A stretch of DNA of 37,065 nt from Shinella pollutisoli (GTDB taxonomy: Bacteria; Pseudomonadota; Alphaproteobacteria; Rhizobiales; Rhizobiaceae). A model generated the notes under the pieces. It ran no database searches. It saw only the letters and a list, made by a program, of their open reading frames with translations, and was not told where the DNA came from. Position 1 is the first letter of the stretch, and each line of letters starts with the position of its first letter. The stretch covers positions 1 to 37,065 of the forward strand of contig NZ_JANFDG010000040.1 of assembly GCF_024609765.1 (NCBI RefSeq), given 5' to 3'. A program made the position numbers and the translations under genes. This document shows positions 17,625-26,062 of the stretch, one piece after another.

Positions 17625-17645
17625 ACTTGACTATTATCATCAAGT
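17625..17645. promoter_or_regulatory. RirA-type iron box before the araC gene
   Basis: ACTTGA-N9-TCAAGT is a perfect 6-base inverted repeat containing TGA-N9-TCA (17628-17642). It lies about 100 bases before the araC start and only a few bases past the stop of the FAD-dehydrogenase gene. Iron-dependent control of the regulator and the receptor together is inferred. Confidence 0.6.
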
Positions 17646-17656
17646 ATTATCGACGC

Positions 17657-20098
17657 TCAGGCCTTCACGCGCTCGCCGGCGGGATCGTAGAGCGGGGCGA
17701 GGTGGATGCGCGCGGGCGTGCGCTCCATGGCGACGACCAGCTCGTAGTCGCCCTCCGCCAGGAAGGCCTCGTCCACGCCGCCGGCATGGCGGACATAGCC
17801 GTAGCCGACGTTGCGGCCGACCGTGTAGCCGTAGCCGCCGCTCGTGAGATAGCCGACCGGCTCGCCGTTGCGGAGAATCGTCTCGCGTCCGAGGAGGACG
17901 ATGTCGGGATCATCGACGGTGAAGCCGGCGAAGGCTTTCGCCCGCGGCGTGCCCTGCAGGGTCTCCAGCGCGCGGCGGCCGAGGAAATCGGTGTTCTTGC
18001 GCAGCTTCACCGCCCAGCCGAGCCCCGCTTCGAAGGGCGTGTCGTTCGGCGTGATGTCGGAGCCCCAGGCGCGATAGCCCTTTTCGAGCCGCAGCGATTC
18101 CAGCGCCCGGTAGCCGACGGGGCGGATGCCGGAGGGCTTTCCGGTCGCCATCAGCGCGTCGAAGACCGTACCGATGGCGGCAATCGGCACATGCAGCTCC
18201 CAGCCGAGCTCGCCGACATAGGTGACGCGCAGCGCCCGCACCGTCTCGCCGGCGATGTCGATCTCCCGCACATGGCCGAAGGGGAAGCCGGCGTTTGAGA
18301 CATCGGCGTCGGTGGTGGCGGCGAGCACGTCGCGCGCCTTCGGCCCCATCAGCGAGAGCGTGCCGAAATCCTCCGTCACGTCGCGGAGCGTCACGTCGAG
18401 GCCGGCGGGGATGTGGTCGGCGATCCAGCCGAGGTCGTGGGTGCGGAAGCCCGTGCCGGTGACGATATAGAAGCGGTCCTCGGCAAGCCGCGCGACCGTC
18501 AGGTCGGACTCGATGCCGCCGCGGCTGTTGAGGAGCTGGGTATAGGTGAGCCGGCCGGCCGGCTTGCTCACGTCGTTCGCGCAGATCCAGTCGAGCGCCT
18601 TCAGCGTATCCGGCCCGGTCATCTCGTATTTGGCGAAGGAGGACTGGTCGAAGATGCCGACCGCCTCGCGCACATGGCGGTGCTCGTCGCCGACGGCGGC
18701 AAACCAGTTCTGCCGGCCCATCGAATAGACGTCCCTCGCCTCCGTGCCTTCGGGCGCGAACCAGTTCGGCCGCTCCCAGCCGAGCTTGGAGCCGAACACC
18801 GCGCCATGCGCCTTCAGCCGCTCGTAGAGCGGCGAGACGACGCGCGGGCGGCCGCTTTCGTATTCCTCGTGCGGGAAGGCGACGGTGTAGTGCTTGCCGT
18901 AGGCCTCCAGCGTGCGCTCCAGCACCCATTGCCGGTCGCGGTGCATGCCGGAGAAGCGGCGGATGTCGACCACCCAGAGATCGAGCGGCGCCTCGCCGTC
19001 GACCACCCATTGCGCGAGCACCCAGCCGGCCCCTCCCCCGGACGCGATGCCGAAGGCGTTGAAGCCGGCGCCGACGAACATGTTGGCGCATTCCGGCGCG
19101 ACGCCGAGGATGAAGTTGCCGTCCGGCGTAAAGCTCTCCGGCCCGTTGATCATCTGCTTGACGCCGACCGTCTCCAGGGCCGGCACGCGGGCGATCGCCG
19201 CGCCCATGTGCTGCTCGAAATGGTCGAAATCGTCGTCGAACAGCCGGTAGGCCCAGTCGTCCGGCACGTCGCCGGTGGTCCAGGGCTGCGGGTTCGGCTC
19301 GTAGCCGCCCATCACCAGCCCGCCGACCTCCTCCTTGAAATAGGTGCGCCGGTCCGGATCGCGGATCGTCGGCGCGTCGGGGCTCAGGCCCGGGATCTTC
19401 TCGGTGATGATATACTGGTGCTTCACCGGCTGCAGCGGCACGTTGATGCCGGCCATCGCCCCCACCTGTCGCGCCCATTGCCCGGCGCAGTTGACGACCT
19501 TGTCGCAAGCGATATCGCCGAGCGTCGTGCGCACGCGGCGGATGCGGTTGCCCTCCATCTCGAAGCCGGTGACGCGGACGTTCTCGACGATACGCGCGCC
19601 GTGCATACGGGCGCCCTTCGCCAGCGACTGGGTGATATCGGAAGGGCTCGCCTGCCCATCGGTCGGAAGCCAGCTCGCGCCGACGAGATCGTCGACGGTC
19701 ATCAGCGGCCACATCGCCTTCACCTCGGCGGGCGTGATCAGGTGCATGTCCATGCCGAAGCTCTTCGCCGTGGTGGCGAGGCGCCGGAACTCCGTCCAGC
19801 GGTCGGCATTGGTGGCGAGCCGCAGGCAGCCCGTCATCTTCCAGCCGGTGGCAAGACCCGTCTCGGCCTCCAGCCCCTTATAGAGCTCGACGGAATATTT
19901 CAGCACGCGGGTGATCGAGGCGGAAGAACGCAGCTGGCCGACGAGGCCCGCCGCATGCCAGGTCGAGCCCGAGGTGAGCGTGCCCTGCTCCAGGAGGATG
20001 ACGTCCACCTTGTGGTCGCGGGCGAGATGGTAGGCCGTCGAGCAGCCGATGATGCCGCCGCCGATGACGACGATCTCAGCGTGGGAGGGCAGGGTCAT
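17657..20098 (-). CDS. FAD-dependent dehydrogenase with GcvT domains (dimethylglycine/sarcosine dehydrogenase-like)
   Basis: Cytoplasmic flavoenzyme of 813 residues, predicted to demethylate an N-methylated amine and pass the one-carbon unit to tetrahydrofolate. Residues 1-390 form a DAO-type FAD domain with dinucleotide motif VVIGGGIIGCS (10-20). GSTWHAAG holds His48, the position of the covalent-flavin histidine in dimethylglycine and sarcosine dehydrogenases. Residues about 430-700 are GCV_T and 710-800 GCV_T_C (GYLTSGGYGYTVGRNVGYGYV). The ATG at 20098 overlaps the upstream kinase stop as ATGA. It is the last gene of the five-gene operon. The exact substrate among dimethylglycine, sarcosine or other methylamines is not determined. 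Confidence 0.87.
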   Translation of the reverse strand: MTLPSHAEIVVIGGGIIGCSTAYHLARDHKVDVILLEQGTLTSGSTWHAAGLVGQLRSSASITRVLKYSVELYKGLEAETGLATGWKMTGCLRLATNADRWTEFRRLATTAKSFGMDMHLITPAEVKAMWPLMTVDDLVGASWLPTDGQASPSDITQSLAKGARMHGARIVENVRVTGFEMEGNRIRRVRTTLGDIACDKVVNCAGQWARQVGAMAGINVPLQPVKHQYIITEKIPGLSPDAPTIRDPDRRTYFKEEVGGLVMGGYEPNPQPWTTGDVPDDWAYRLFDDDFDHFEQHMGAAIARVPALETVGVKQMINGPESFTPDGNFILGVAPECANMFVGAGFNAFGIASGGGAGWVLAQWVVDGEAPLDLWVVDIRRFSGMHRDRQWVLERTLEAYGKHYTVAFPHEEYESGRPRVVSPLYERLKAHGAVFGSKLGWERPNWFAPEGTEARDVYSMGRQNWFAAVGDEHRHVREAVGIFDQSSFAKYEMTGPDTLKALDWICANDVSKPAGRLTYTQLLNSRGGIESDLTVARLAEDRFYIVTGTGFRTHDLGWIADHIPAGLDVTLRDVTEDFGTLSLMGPKARDVLAATTDADVSNAGFPFGHVREIDIAGETVRALRVTYVGELGWELHVPIAAIGTVFDALMATGKPSGIRPVGYRALESLRLEKGYRAWGSDITPNDTPFEAGLGWAVKLRKNTDFLGRRALETLQGTPRAKAFAGFTVDDPDIVLLGRETILRNGEPVGYLTSGGYGYTVGRNVGYGYVRHAGGVDEAFLAEGDYELVVAMERTPARIHLAPLYDPAGERVKA

Positions 20099-20976
20099 TT
20101 GGCGTGTTTCCCGTATTTCGTTCGGTAGTGGTCGAGCGCCTGCTCCAGCCGCTGGAGGTTCTCCGCCGTGTAGCCGACATAGTCGGCGCCGGGGGCGGTG
20201 AGATAGAGTTCCGAGACCATGCTCCACATCGCCTCGCGCAGAAGCGAGGCGCATTGCATGGCGGCATGCGAGCGGAGGATCGCCGGATCGGGCGGGCCGC
20301 CGAAATAGGCATTGAGGAAATCGTCGGCCTCCTCCGGCGTCAGCCCGGCATTGGAGGCGGCGCCGGCGAGGTCGAACATGGCGGTGGAGAAGCCGGCATA
20401 TTCGAAGTCGATCAGCCACAGCCGCTCGCCGTCGTCGAGGATATTGGGCGGCAGGAGGTCGTTGTGGCCGAAGACGATGGGCAACGGCGCCTGCGCGGCC
20501 TCCAGCTCGTCGGCGAGCGCGAGGTATCCGGGCAGGTGCGGGATCATGCGGCTGCCGCCGGCCGCGAGCGTGCGGGCATAGTCGCGCACCACATGGAACG
20601 GCCAGAACAGGAAGGCGGCGCCGCTCACCTCCCCCGGCATCTCGGTGTGGAAACGGCGGAGCAGCTTGGCCACCCGGCGGCGGGAGGCGGCGACGTCGCC
20701 GCCGTCATAGGTCTTGGCGCCGAGGAACGCCGAGACCATGAGGCCCGGCTCGGCATAGCGCACCTCCGGGCCGAAGCCCGCCGCATGCGCCGCCCGCGCC
20801 GTCATGATCTCCCGCTCGCGAAAGACGTGGTGGAAGGGATAATCGCGGCCGAAACGCACCACATGCCGGCCGGCCGCATCCGTCACCAGATAGCTCTCGT
20901 TGCTGATGCCGCCCTTGAGCGGGGCGATCTCGATTACACCGTTCCAGCACGGCAGGGCACGGATGCGGTCTTCCAT
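20095..20976 (-). CDS. Choline kinase-like phosphotransferase (APH family)
   Basis: Kinase-fold protein of 293 residues related to choline/ethanolamine kinases and aminoglycoside phosphotransferases. The glycine-rich segment is LKGGISNESYLV (20-31). The catalytic Brenner motif is FGHNDLLPPNIL (H171, D173, N178) and the metal-binding motif is LIDFEYAG (D190). At the position of the usual ATP-anchoring lysine it reads VVRFG (Arg41), as in many bacterial choline-kinase relatives. It sits between a betaine-type permease and a methylamine dehydrogenase, one base from the former and overlapping the latter by ATGA, so it probably acts on the imported compound or a product of it. Confidence 0.82.
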   Translation of the reverse strand: MEDRIRALPCWNGVIEIAPLKGGISNESYLVTDAAGRHVVRFGRDYPFHHVFREREIMTARAAHAAGFGPEVRYAEPGLMVSAFLGAKTYDGGDVAASRRRVAKLLRRFHTEMPGEVSGAAFLFWPFHVVRDYARTLAAGGSRMIPHLPGYLALADELEAAQAPLPIVFGHNDLLPPNILDDGERLWLIDFEYAGFSTAMFDLAGAASNAGLTPEEADDFLNAYFGGPPDPAILRSHAAMQCASLLREAMWSMVSELYLTAPGADYVGYTAENLQRLEQALDHYRTKYGKHAK

Positions 20977-20977
20977 G

Positions 20978-23008
20978 TCAGCTGACCCTCTCGCGGATGC
21001 GGCGCGCGCCGGCGGAGATCAGCCGGTCGGCGATGATGGCGATGAAGGCGACGGAAAGGCCGGCGATGAGGCCGCGGCCCGTATCCGCCTTGGTGAGCGC
21101 GATATAGACCTCCTGGCCGAGGTCGCGGGTGCCGACGAGCGCGGTGATCACCAGCATCGACAGCGCGAACATGATCGTCTGGTTGAGGCCGAGCATGATC
21201 TCCGGCAGCGCCAGCTTCAGCTTGATCTTGGTGAGGATCTGCAAGCGCGTGCAGCCCATCGCGCGGCCGGCCTCGACGACGCGCGGATCGACGCGCTGCA
21301 GGCCGAGCACGGTGTAGCGGATGGCGGGCGCGACGGCATAGGCGACGACGGCGATCATCGCCGTGAAGTCGCCGACCCTAAACAGCATGACGACCGGCAT
21401 CAGGTAGACGAAGGAGGGCAGCGTCTGCAGCGTGTCGATGACGAGCTGCAGCCAGCGCCACAGTCGTTCCCGCTCCGCGGCGAGGATGCCGAGCGGGATG
21501 CCGATCAATGCTGCGAAGACGACCGAGACGCCGCAGAGATAGACGGTGATCGTCGCCTTCTCCCATTGCCCCGTGACCGCGATCAGCAGCGCCAGTACGC
21601 CGACGAGGGTCGCGAGCCGCAGGCCTCCGAGCCGGTAGCCGGCGAGCGCCAGCATGAGGACGACGCCGGACCAGGGCAGACCGCCGAGCAGGCGCTTCAG
21701 CGGCACGAGCAGGTTGAGCAGGATGGCGTTGCGGATCGCCTCCAGCGCATCGAAGAAATTGACGTTGATCCAGCGCACGACCTCCGACCAGAACGCGCCG
21801 GTGGAGACCTGCCAACCTTCCGGAAAGACCTGCGCCGCCGGAACCGCAAGCCCCGCGAGGAAGGTGACGATGACGACGGCAAGGGCCGCGACCAGATAGG
21901 GATGACGGGCGACGAGGCCGGTGCCCGAGGGCGCAAGCGCCGCGGGCTGGCCGGCCTTCTCGGCATAGGCCTGGCTCAGCCGGTCGAGGGCGACGGCGAG
22001 CGCGACGATGGCGAGCCCCGCCTCCAGCCCCGCGCCGATGTCGAGGCGGCGCAGCGCTGCCAGCACGTCGAAGCCGAGGCCGCCCGCACCGATCATCGAG
22101 GCGATGATCACCATGTTCAGCGAGAGCATGATGACCTGGTTGACGCCGACCATCAGGCTGTCCTTGGCCGACGGGATCATCACCCGCCAGGTCATCTGCC
22201 GCCGGCTGCAGCCGACCATGTTGCCGAGGTCGCGGATCTCCGAGGGCACGGAGCGCAGCGCCAGGATGGTGACGCGCGCCATCGGCGGCAGCGCGTAGAT
22301 CAGCGTCGCGACGATGGCCGCCGTCGGGCCGAAGCCGAAGAAGACCAGCACCGGCACGAGATAGGCGAAGACCGGGATCGTCTGCATGAGATCGAGCACC
22401 GGCACCAGCGCCCGCTCGAACGGCGGCCAGCGAAAGGCGGCAAGCCCGAGGACGAGGCCGACGACGACGCCGATCGGCACCGCGACGACGATCGAGGCGA
22501 GCGTCACCATGGCGCTCGTCCACTGGCCGAAGAGCACGAGGAAGCCGAAGCAGGCCGTCACCAGCGCCGCAAGCCGCAGGCCGCCGGCGTGATGGCCGAT
22601 GAGCGCGACGATGGCGAGCACCGCCAACCACGAGAGCGGCGGCAGCTGCTGCACCGCGCTCGACCCCTGCCCCGAGAGGAGCCCGGTCGAGAGCAGGCTC
22701 AGCACGGCGCGATAGGGCAGGTCGATGACCGCGGCGACGAAGCGGGTGAGGTCGGTGAAGGTGAAGAGGCCGAAGGTCGCCTCGTCCTGCAGCCATTTCG
22801 TCGCCCGGCCGATCCAGCGCGCCGCCGGCAGCTCCCAGGCGGAGGGATAGACGAAGGCCCATTTGGCGACGGGTTTCGCGAACTGCCAGAAGAGCACGAA
22901 GGCGAGGAGCGCCGCCGGCCAGAGCCAGCGGGCGCGCACCGCTCTCTGTCCCGCGCGCTCCGGCAGCGGCGTCGAGACGGGCTGGAGGAAGGGGAAGGAG
23001 GCGCCCAT
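20978..23008 (-). CDS. Duplicated-fusion betaine/proline-type ABC permease
   Basis: Inner-membrane permease of 676 residues that contains two ProW-like BPD_transp_1 domains in one chain, at about 145-340 and 450-665. Each has its own coupling loop: IRDLGNMVGCSRRQMTWRVMIPSAKDSLMVGVNQ in the first and VVEAGRAMGCTRLQILTKIKLKLALPEIMLGLNQT in the second. Single-domain ProW normally acts as a homodimer, so this protein should supply the whole membrane pore alone. The product is four bases from the upstream ATPase gene and one base from the downstream kinase gene. Confidence 0.9.
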   Translation of the reverse strand: MGASFPFLQPVSTPLPERAGQRAVRARWLWPAALLAFVLFWQFAKPVAKWAFVYPSAWELPAARWIGRATKWLQDEATFGLFTFTDLTRFVAAVIDLPYRAVLSLLSTGLLSGQGSSAVQQLPPLSWLAVLAIVALIGHHAGGLRLAALVTACFGFLVLFGQWTSAMVTLASIVVAVPIGVVVGLVLGLAAFRWPPFERALVPVLDLMQTIPVFAYLVPVLVFFGFGPTAAIVATLIYALPPMARVTILALRSVPSEIRDLGNMVGCSRRQMTWRVMIPSAKDSLMVGVNQVIMLSLNMVIIASMIGAGGLGFDVLAALRRLDIGAGLEAGLAIVALAVALDRLSQAYAEKAGQPAALAPSGTGLVARHPYLVAALAVVIVTFLAGLAVPAAQVFPEGWQVSTGAFWSEVVRWINVNFFDALEAIRNAILLNLLVPLKRLLGGLPWSGVVLMLALAGYRLGGLRLATLVGVLALLIAVTGQWEKATITVYLCGVSVVFAALIGIPLGILAAERERLWRWLQLVIDTLQTLPSFVYLMPVVMLFRVGDFTAMIAVVAYAVAPAIRYTVLGLQRVDPRVVEAGRAMGCTRLQILTKIKLKLALPEIMLGLNQTIMFALSMLVITALVGTRDLGQEVYIALTKADTGRGLIAGLSVAFIAIIADRLISAGARRIRERVS

Positions 23009-23012
23009 GCCG

Positions 23013-24032
23013 TCAGCCCCGCATCATCACGTCGACGACGGCGGCGCGGTCGAGGAGGCCGACCGCCCTCCCCTCCCCGTCCGTCACGGCAAGCGTATCC
23101 GCGCCGTTCGCGAAGAGCGGTGCGGCCTCCGCCACCGCAGCACGGTCGCTAATCGAGATTTTTGGCGCGGCCCCGTCGAGCCCACGCATCAGCGAGGCGA
23201 CCTTGACGACCTTGGCGCGGGCGACGCTGCGGGTGAACTCGGCGACGTAGGGGGTCGCCGGACTGAGCACGAGGTCCTCCGGCGTGCCGGCCTGGACGAT
23301 CTCGCCGTCCTTCATGATGGCGATGCGGTCGGCGAGCCGGATCGCCTCGTCGAAGTCGTGGGTGATGAAGACGATGGTCTTCTTCAATACCGATTGCAGG
23401 CGCAGGAACTCGTCCTGCATCTCGCGGCGGATCAGCGGGTCGAGGGCGGAGAAGGGCTCGTCGAGGAACCACAGCTCCGGCTCGACGGCAAGCGAGCGGG
23501 CGATGCCGACGCGCTGCTGCTGGCCGCCGGACAATTCGCGCGGGAAGACGTGCTCCTTGCCGGCGAGCCCGACGAGCTCGATCATGCGCCGCGCCCGCTC
23601 CTCGCGCCTTGCCCGGTCGATCCCCTGGATCTCCAGCGGGAAGGCGACGTTGCCGATCACCGTCAGGTGCGGCAGCAGCGCGAAGTGCTGGAACACCATG
23701 CCCATGCTGTGGCGGCGGATCTCGATCATCCGCGCCTCGCTCGCGGCGAGCAGGTTCTCGCCGTTGAAGAGGATGTCGCCGGCCGTCGGCTCGATGAGAC
23801 GCGACAGGCAGCGCACCAGCGTCGATTTCCCCGAGCCCGAGAGCCCCATGATGACGAAGATCTCGCCGGCATGGACCTCGATATTGACGTCGCGCACCGC
23901 GCCGACGGCGCCGGCCGCGCGCAGGTCCGCCCCGCTCGGCCGGCCGCCGTCCGGCGCAAGCAGCCCCTTGCCGCCCGCACCGAAAATCTTCCAGATGCCG
24001 CGGCAGACGAGTTTCGGTTGATCGGAGGCCAT
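23013..24032 (-). CDS. Betaine/proline-type ABC transporter ATPase (ProV-like)
   Basis: Cytoplasmic ATPase of 339 residues. Walker A is GLSGSGKST (63-71), the Q-loop GMVFQHFALLPH, signature LSGGQQQR (about 167-174), Walker B LWFLDEPFSALDPL, and the H-loop ITHDFDEAIRLADRIAIMKDG. The HFALLPHLTVIGNVAFPLE stretch is typical of ProV/OpuAA. The C-terminus looks like a shortened CBS region (DTLAVTDGEGRAVGLLDRAAVVDVM), so osmotic or nucleotide sensing may be reduced. An atypical ~20-residue insert (about 20-42) precedes the Walker A strand. The ATG at 24032 lacks a strong ribosome site; it is chosen because the family-like N-terminus begins there. Confidence 0.87.
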   Translation of the reverse strand: MASDQPKLVCRGIWKIFGAGGKGLLAPDGGRPSGADLRAAGAVGAVRDVNIEVHAGEIFVIMGLSGSGKSTLVRCLSRLIEPTAGDILFNGENLLAASEARMIEIRRHSMGMVFQHFALLPHLTVIGNVAFPLEIQGIDRARREERARRMIELVGLAGKEHVFPRELSGGQQQRVGIARSLAVEPELWFLDEPFSALDPLIRREMQDEFLRLQSVLKKTIVFITHDFDEAIRLADRIAIMKDGEIVQAGTPEDLVLSPATPYVAEFTRSVARAKVVKVASLMRGLDGAAPKISISDRAAVAEAAPLFANGADTLAVTDGEGRAVGLLDRAAVVDVMMRG

Positions 24033-24094
24033 CGTCGTTCCGGTCGCGTTGCGGGAGGATCGGCCCGCCGCGGGGCGGGCCGAAGGTCTCGCGT

Positions 24095-25060
24095 CTACTT
24101 CTTGATCCATTCCGACCAGCGGGCCTCGTTCGCCGTCATCCATTCCGCGACGACGTCGGAGATCTTCTGGCCTTCGAGGTCGACCTTGGTGATCATCGCG
24201 CCCATCTCGTCGTTGTCGACGGTGAAGGCCTTGATCGCGGCATAGGCGCCCGGCCACTTGTCCTTGACGCCGGCCCAGCCGACCTTCCAGATCGGGCCGA
24301 AGGGCTTGCCGCAGTCATAGGCCGCATCCGGGTTCAGGCCGGCCGCCGGGTCCTCGTAGCATTCCTTGGAATAGGGCGGGAACTCGACCCACTCGCCCTT
24401 GTATTTCGCCGGCGCCCAGTGCGGCGCGTAGATCCAGAGCAGGATCGGCGCCTGGCGCTGGTAGGCGCTTTCGAGCTCGGCGAAGAGAGCCGCGTCCGTG
24501 CCGGCATGGATCACCTCGAAGGGCAGCTCCAGCGCCTCGACGCGCTCGTCGTCGAAGCCACCCCAGGTGACGGGACCGCCGAGATAGCGGCCCTTCGGCG
24601 CGGTCTCGGGGATGGAGAAAGCCTCCGCGCAGGCCTCGCTCTTCAGCGCCTCCCAGTTGGGAAGGCCGGGGCACTTCTCCTTCATGTATTCGGGATACCA
24701 CCATTCTTCCTTGGCCTGCATGCCGGTCTCGCCGAAATTCTCGACCTTGCCGGTGGCCGTCGCCGCGTCCATGGCGTCGCGGCCGGTCGTCTCCCACATC
24801 TCCATGGCGACGTGCAGGTCGCCGCTTTCGAGGCCGGCGAACTGCGCGAGATAGTCGGCCTGGACATATTCGACGGAATAGCCGGCCTTCTTCAGGACCT
24901 CGCCCATGATCTCCGTGGTGATGAGCTGCCCGGTCCAGTCGTGCAGCGTGAGCTTGATCGGATCGGTCGATTCCTGCGAAAAGGCAGGCGTGGTCGCGAG
25001 CGCGGCGGACAGGCAGAGCGTCGCGGCAAGCGTCTGGGACAGGCGGAATGTCTTGAACAT
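24095..25060 (-). CDS. Betaine-type ABC transporter substrate-binding protein (ProX/OpuAC family)
   Basis: Periplasmic binding protein of 321 residues with a signal peptide (MFKTFRLSQTLAATLCLSAA, cleavage near AFS-QE). The mature part belongs to the OpuAC family: LHDWTGQLITTEIMGEVLKKAGYSVEYV, MEMWETTGRD, and a Trp/Tyr-rich sequence (WWYPEYM, LLWIYAPHWAPAKYKGEW) suited to an aromatic cage around a quaternary ammonium group. Four cysteines in the C-terminal half (EKCPG, SEACAE, KECYED, YDCGKP) could form disulfides. GGGAGA precedes the ATG. It is the first gene of the operon and is read divergently from deoR. Ligand could be glycine betaine, choline, proline betaine, carnitine or trimethylamine N-oxide. 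Confidence 0.87.
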   Translation of the reverse strand: MFKTFRLSQTLAATLCLSAALATTPAFSQESTDPIKLTLHDWTGQLITTEIMGEVLKKAGYSVEYVQADYLAQFAGLESGDLHVAMEMWETTGRDAMDAATATGKVENFGETGMQAKEEWWYPEYMKEKCPGLPNWEALKSEACAEAFSIPETAPKGRYLGGPVTWGGFDDERVEALELPFEVIHAGTDAALFAELESAYQRQAPILLWIYAPHWAPAKYKGEWVEFPPYSKECYEDPAAGLNPDAAYDCGKPFGPIWKVGWAGVKDKWPGAYAAIKAFTVDNDEMGAMITKVDLEGQKISDVVAEWMTANEARWSEWIKK

Positions 25061-25199
25061 GCGTGTTCTCCCGGTCGCACGTATGAGGTCGATGCCGTGT
25101 GATGCCGAACCGGACGCCGTTCCCTGTTGTGGTTATCTGATGCTTGCGCGCCGGCCGTGCGCCAATCTCACGCGGTATGAAAGCGGCTGTCAATCCTGA

Positions 25200-25240
25200 T
25201 ATGTGGCTTTTTCTGTTTTTATGACCGATTATGCGGCTTT
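25200..25240. promoter_or_regulatory. Direct repeats between deoR and the betaine-type operon
   Basis: TATGTGGCTTT (25200-25210) and TATGCGGCTTT (25230-25240) are direct repeats set 30 bases apart, about three helical turns. A partial third copy, GCGGCT, lies near 25183. They sit in the 240-base divergent intergenic region (25061-25300), 60-100 bases before the DeoR start, and are the best candidates for the DeoR-family operator. Confidence 0.45.
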
Positions 25241-25300
25241 CCTTGCCAGACGGCGCCGCGGCGATTATGACAGCGGAGGGGCAAAGGCGGGCAGGCGGAC

Positions 25301-26062
25301 ATGAACCATTCCAAGCGGCACAACGACATTCTGCGGCTTCTCCAGCAGGACGGCACGGTGACGATCTCCGATCTCGCGCGCAAGCTGGACGTCTCGCTGG
25401 AAACGGTCAGGCGCGACATCCGGCCGCTGACGGAAAGCGGGACCGTGGTGAAGATGCACGGCGCCGTGGCGCTGCCATCCGTCATCGGCGAGGCACCCTT
25501 CGAGAAGCGCATGCGCGAGAACAGCGCGGCGAAGAAGGCGATCGCGGTGGCCACGGCCGCCACGATCCGCGACGGCGATTCGATCATGCTCGACACCGGC
25601 ACGACGACGAGCTTCCTCGCCCGCGAGCTTCTCGGTCACCGCCGGCTTACCGTCGTCACCAATTCCTCCGACATCGCCCGCACGCTCTCGACCGTCAACG
25701 GCAATCGCGTCTACATGGCCGGCGGCGAGCTTCGCAGCGACAACGGCGCGGCCTTCGGCATCTCGGCGATCGAGTTCATCAGCCACTTCACCGTGACCCA
25801 TGCCATCATCTCGACCGGTGCGATCGACGCCGCGATCGGCGTGATGGACTACGACCTGGAGGAGGCGGAATTCGCGCGCGCCGTCGTCTCGTGCGGCAAG
25901 CGCACGGTCGTCATCACCGACCACTCGAAGTTCGGCCGGCAGGGTCTCGTGCGCGTTTGCGATCTCGCCGCGATCTCCGACCTCGTCACCGACAAGGCGC
26001 CGCCGCGCGACGTGGCGGCCGCGCTGAAGACGGCGGGCGTTCGCGTCATCCTCGCCGGCTGA
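25301..26062 (+). CDS. DeoR-family transcriptional regulator
   Basis: Repressor-type regulator of 253 residues. Residues 5-55 carry the DeoR helix-turn-helix (RHNDILRLLQQDGTVTISDLARKLDVSLETVRRDI). Residues 75-230 form the DeoRC effector domain (IMLDTGTTTSFLAREL, TVVTNSSDIARTL, MAGGELRSDNGAAFG, VVITDHSKFGRQGLVRV). Members of this family usually respond to phosphorylated small molecules. Divergent placement next to the betaine-type operon suggests it controls that operon, and the kinase encoded there could make the effector. Its TGA abuts the stop codon of the Kef gene on the other strand as TGATCA. Confidence 0.88.
   Translation: MNHSKRHNDILRLLQQDGTVTISDLARKLDVSLETVRRDIRPLTESGTVVKMHGAVALPSVIGEAPFEKRMRENSAAKKAIAVATAATIRDGDSIMLDTGTTTSFLARELLGHRRLTVVTNSSDIARTLSTVNGNRVYMAGGELRSDNGAAFGISAIEFISHFTVTHAIISTGAIDAAIGVMDYDLEEAEFARAVVSCGKRTVVITDHSKFGRQGLVRVCDLAAISDLVTDKAPPRDVAAALKTAGVRVILAG

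Noticed and set aside
20900-23152. 750-codon plus-strand open frame opposite the permease
   Set aside because: Its product is a run of Asp, Arg, Gln and His typical of antisense reading of a membrane protein gene; the minus strand has clear permease motifs.
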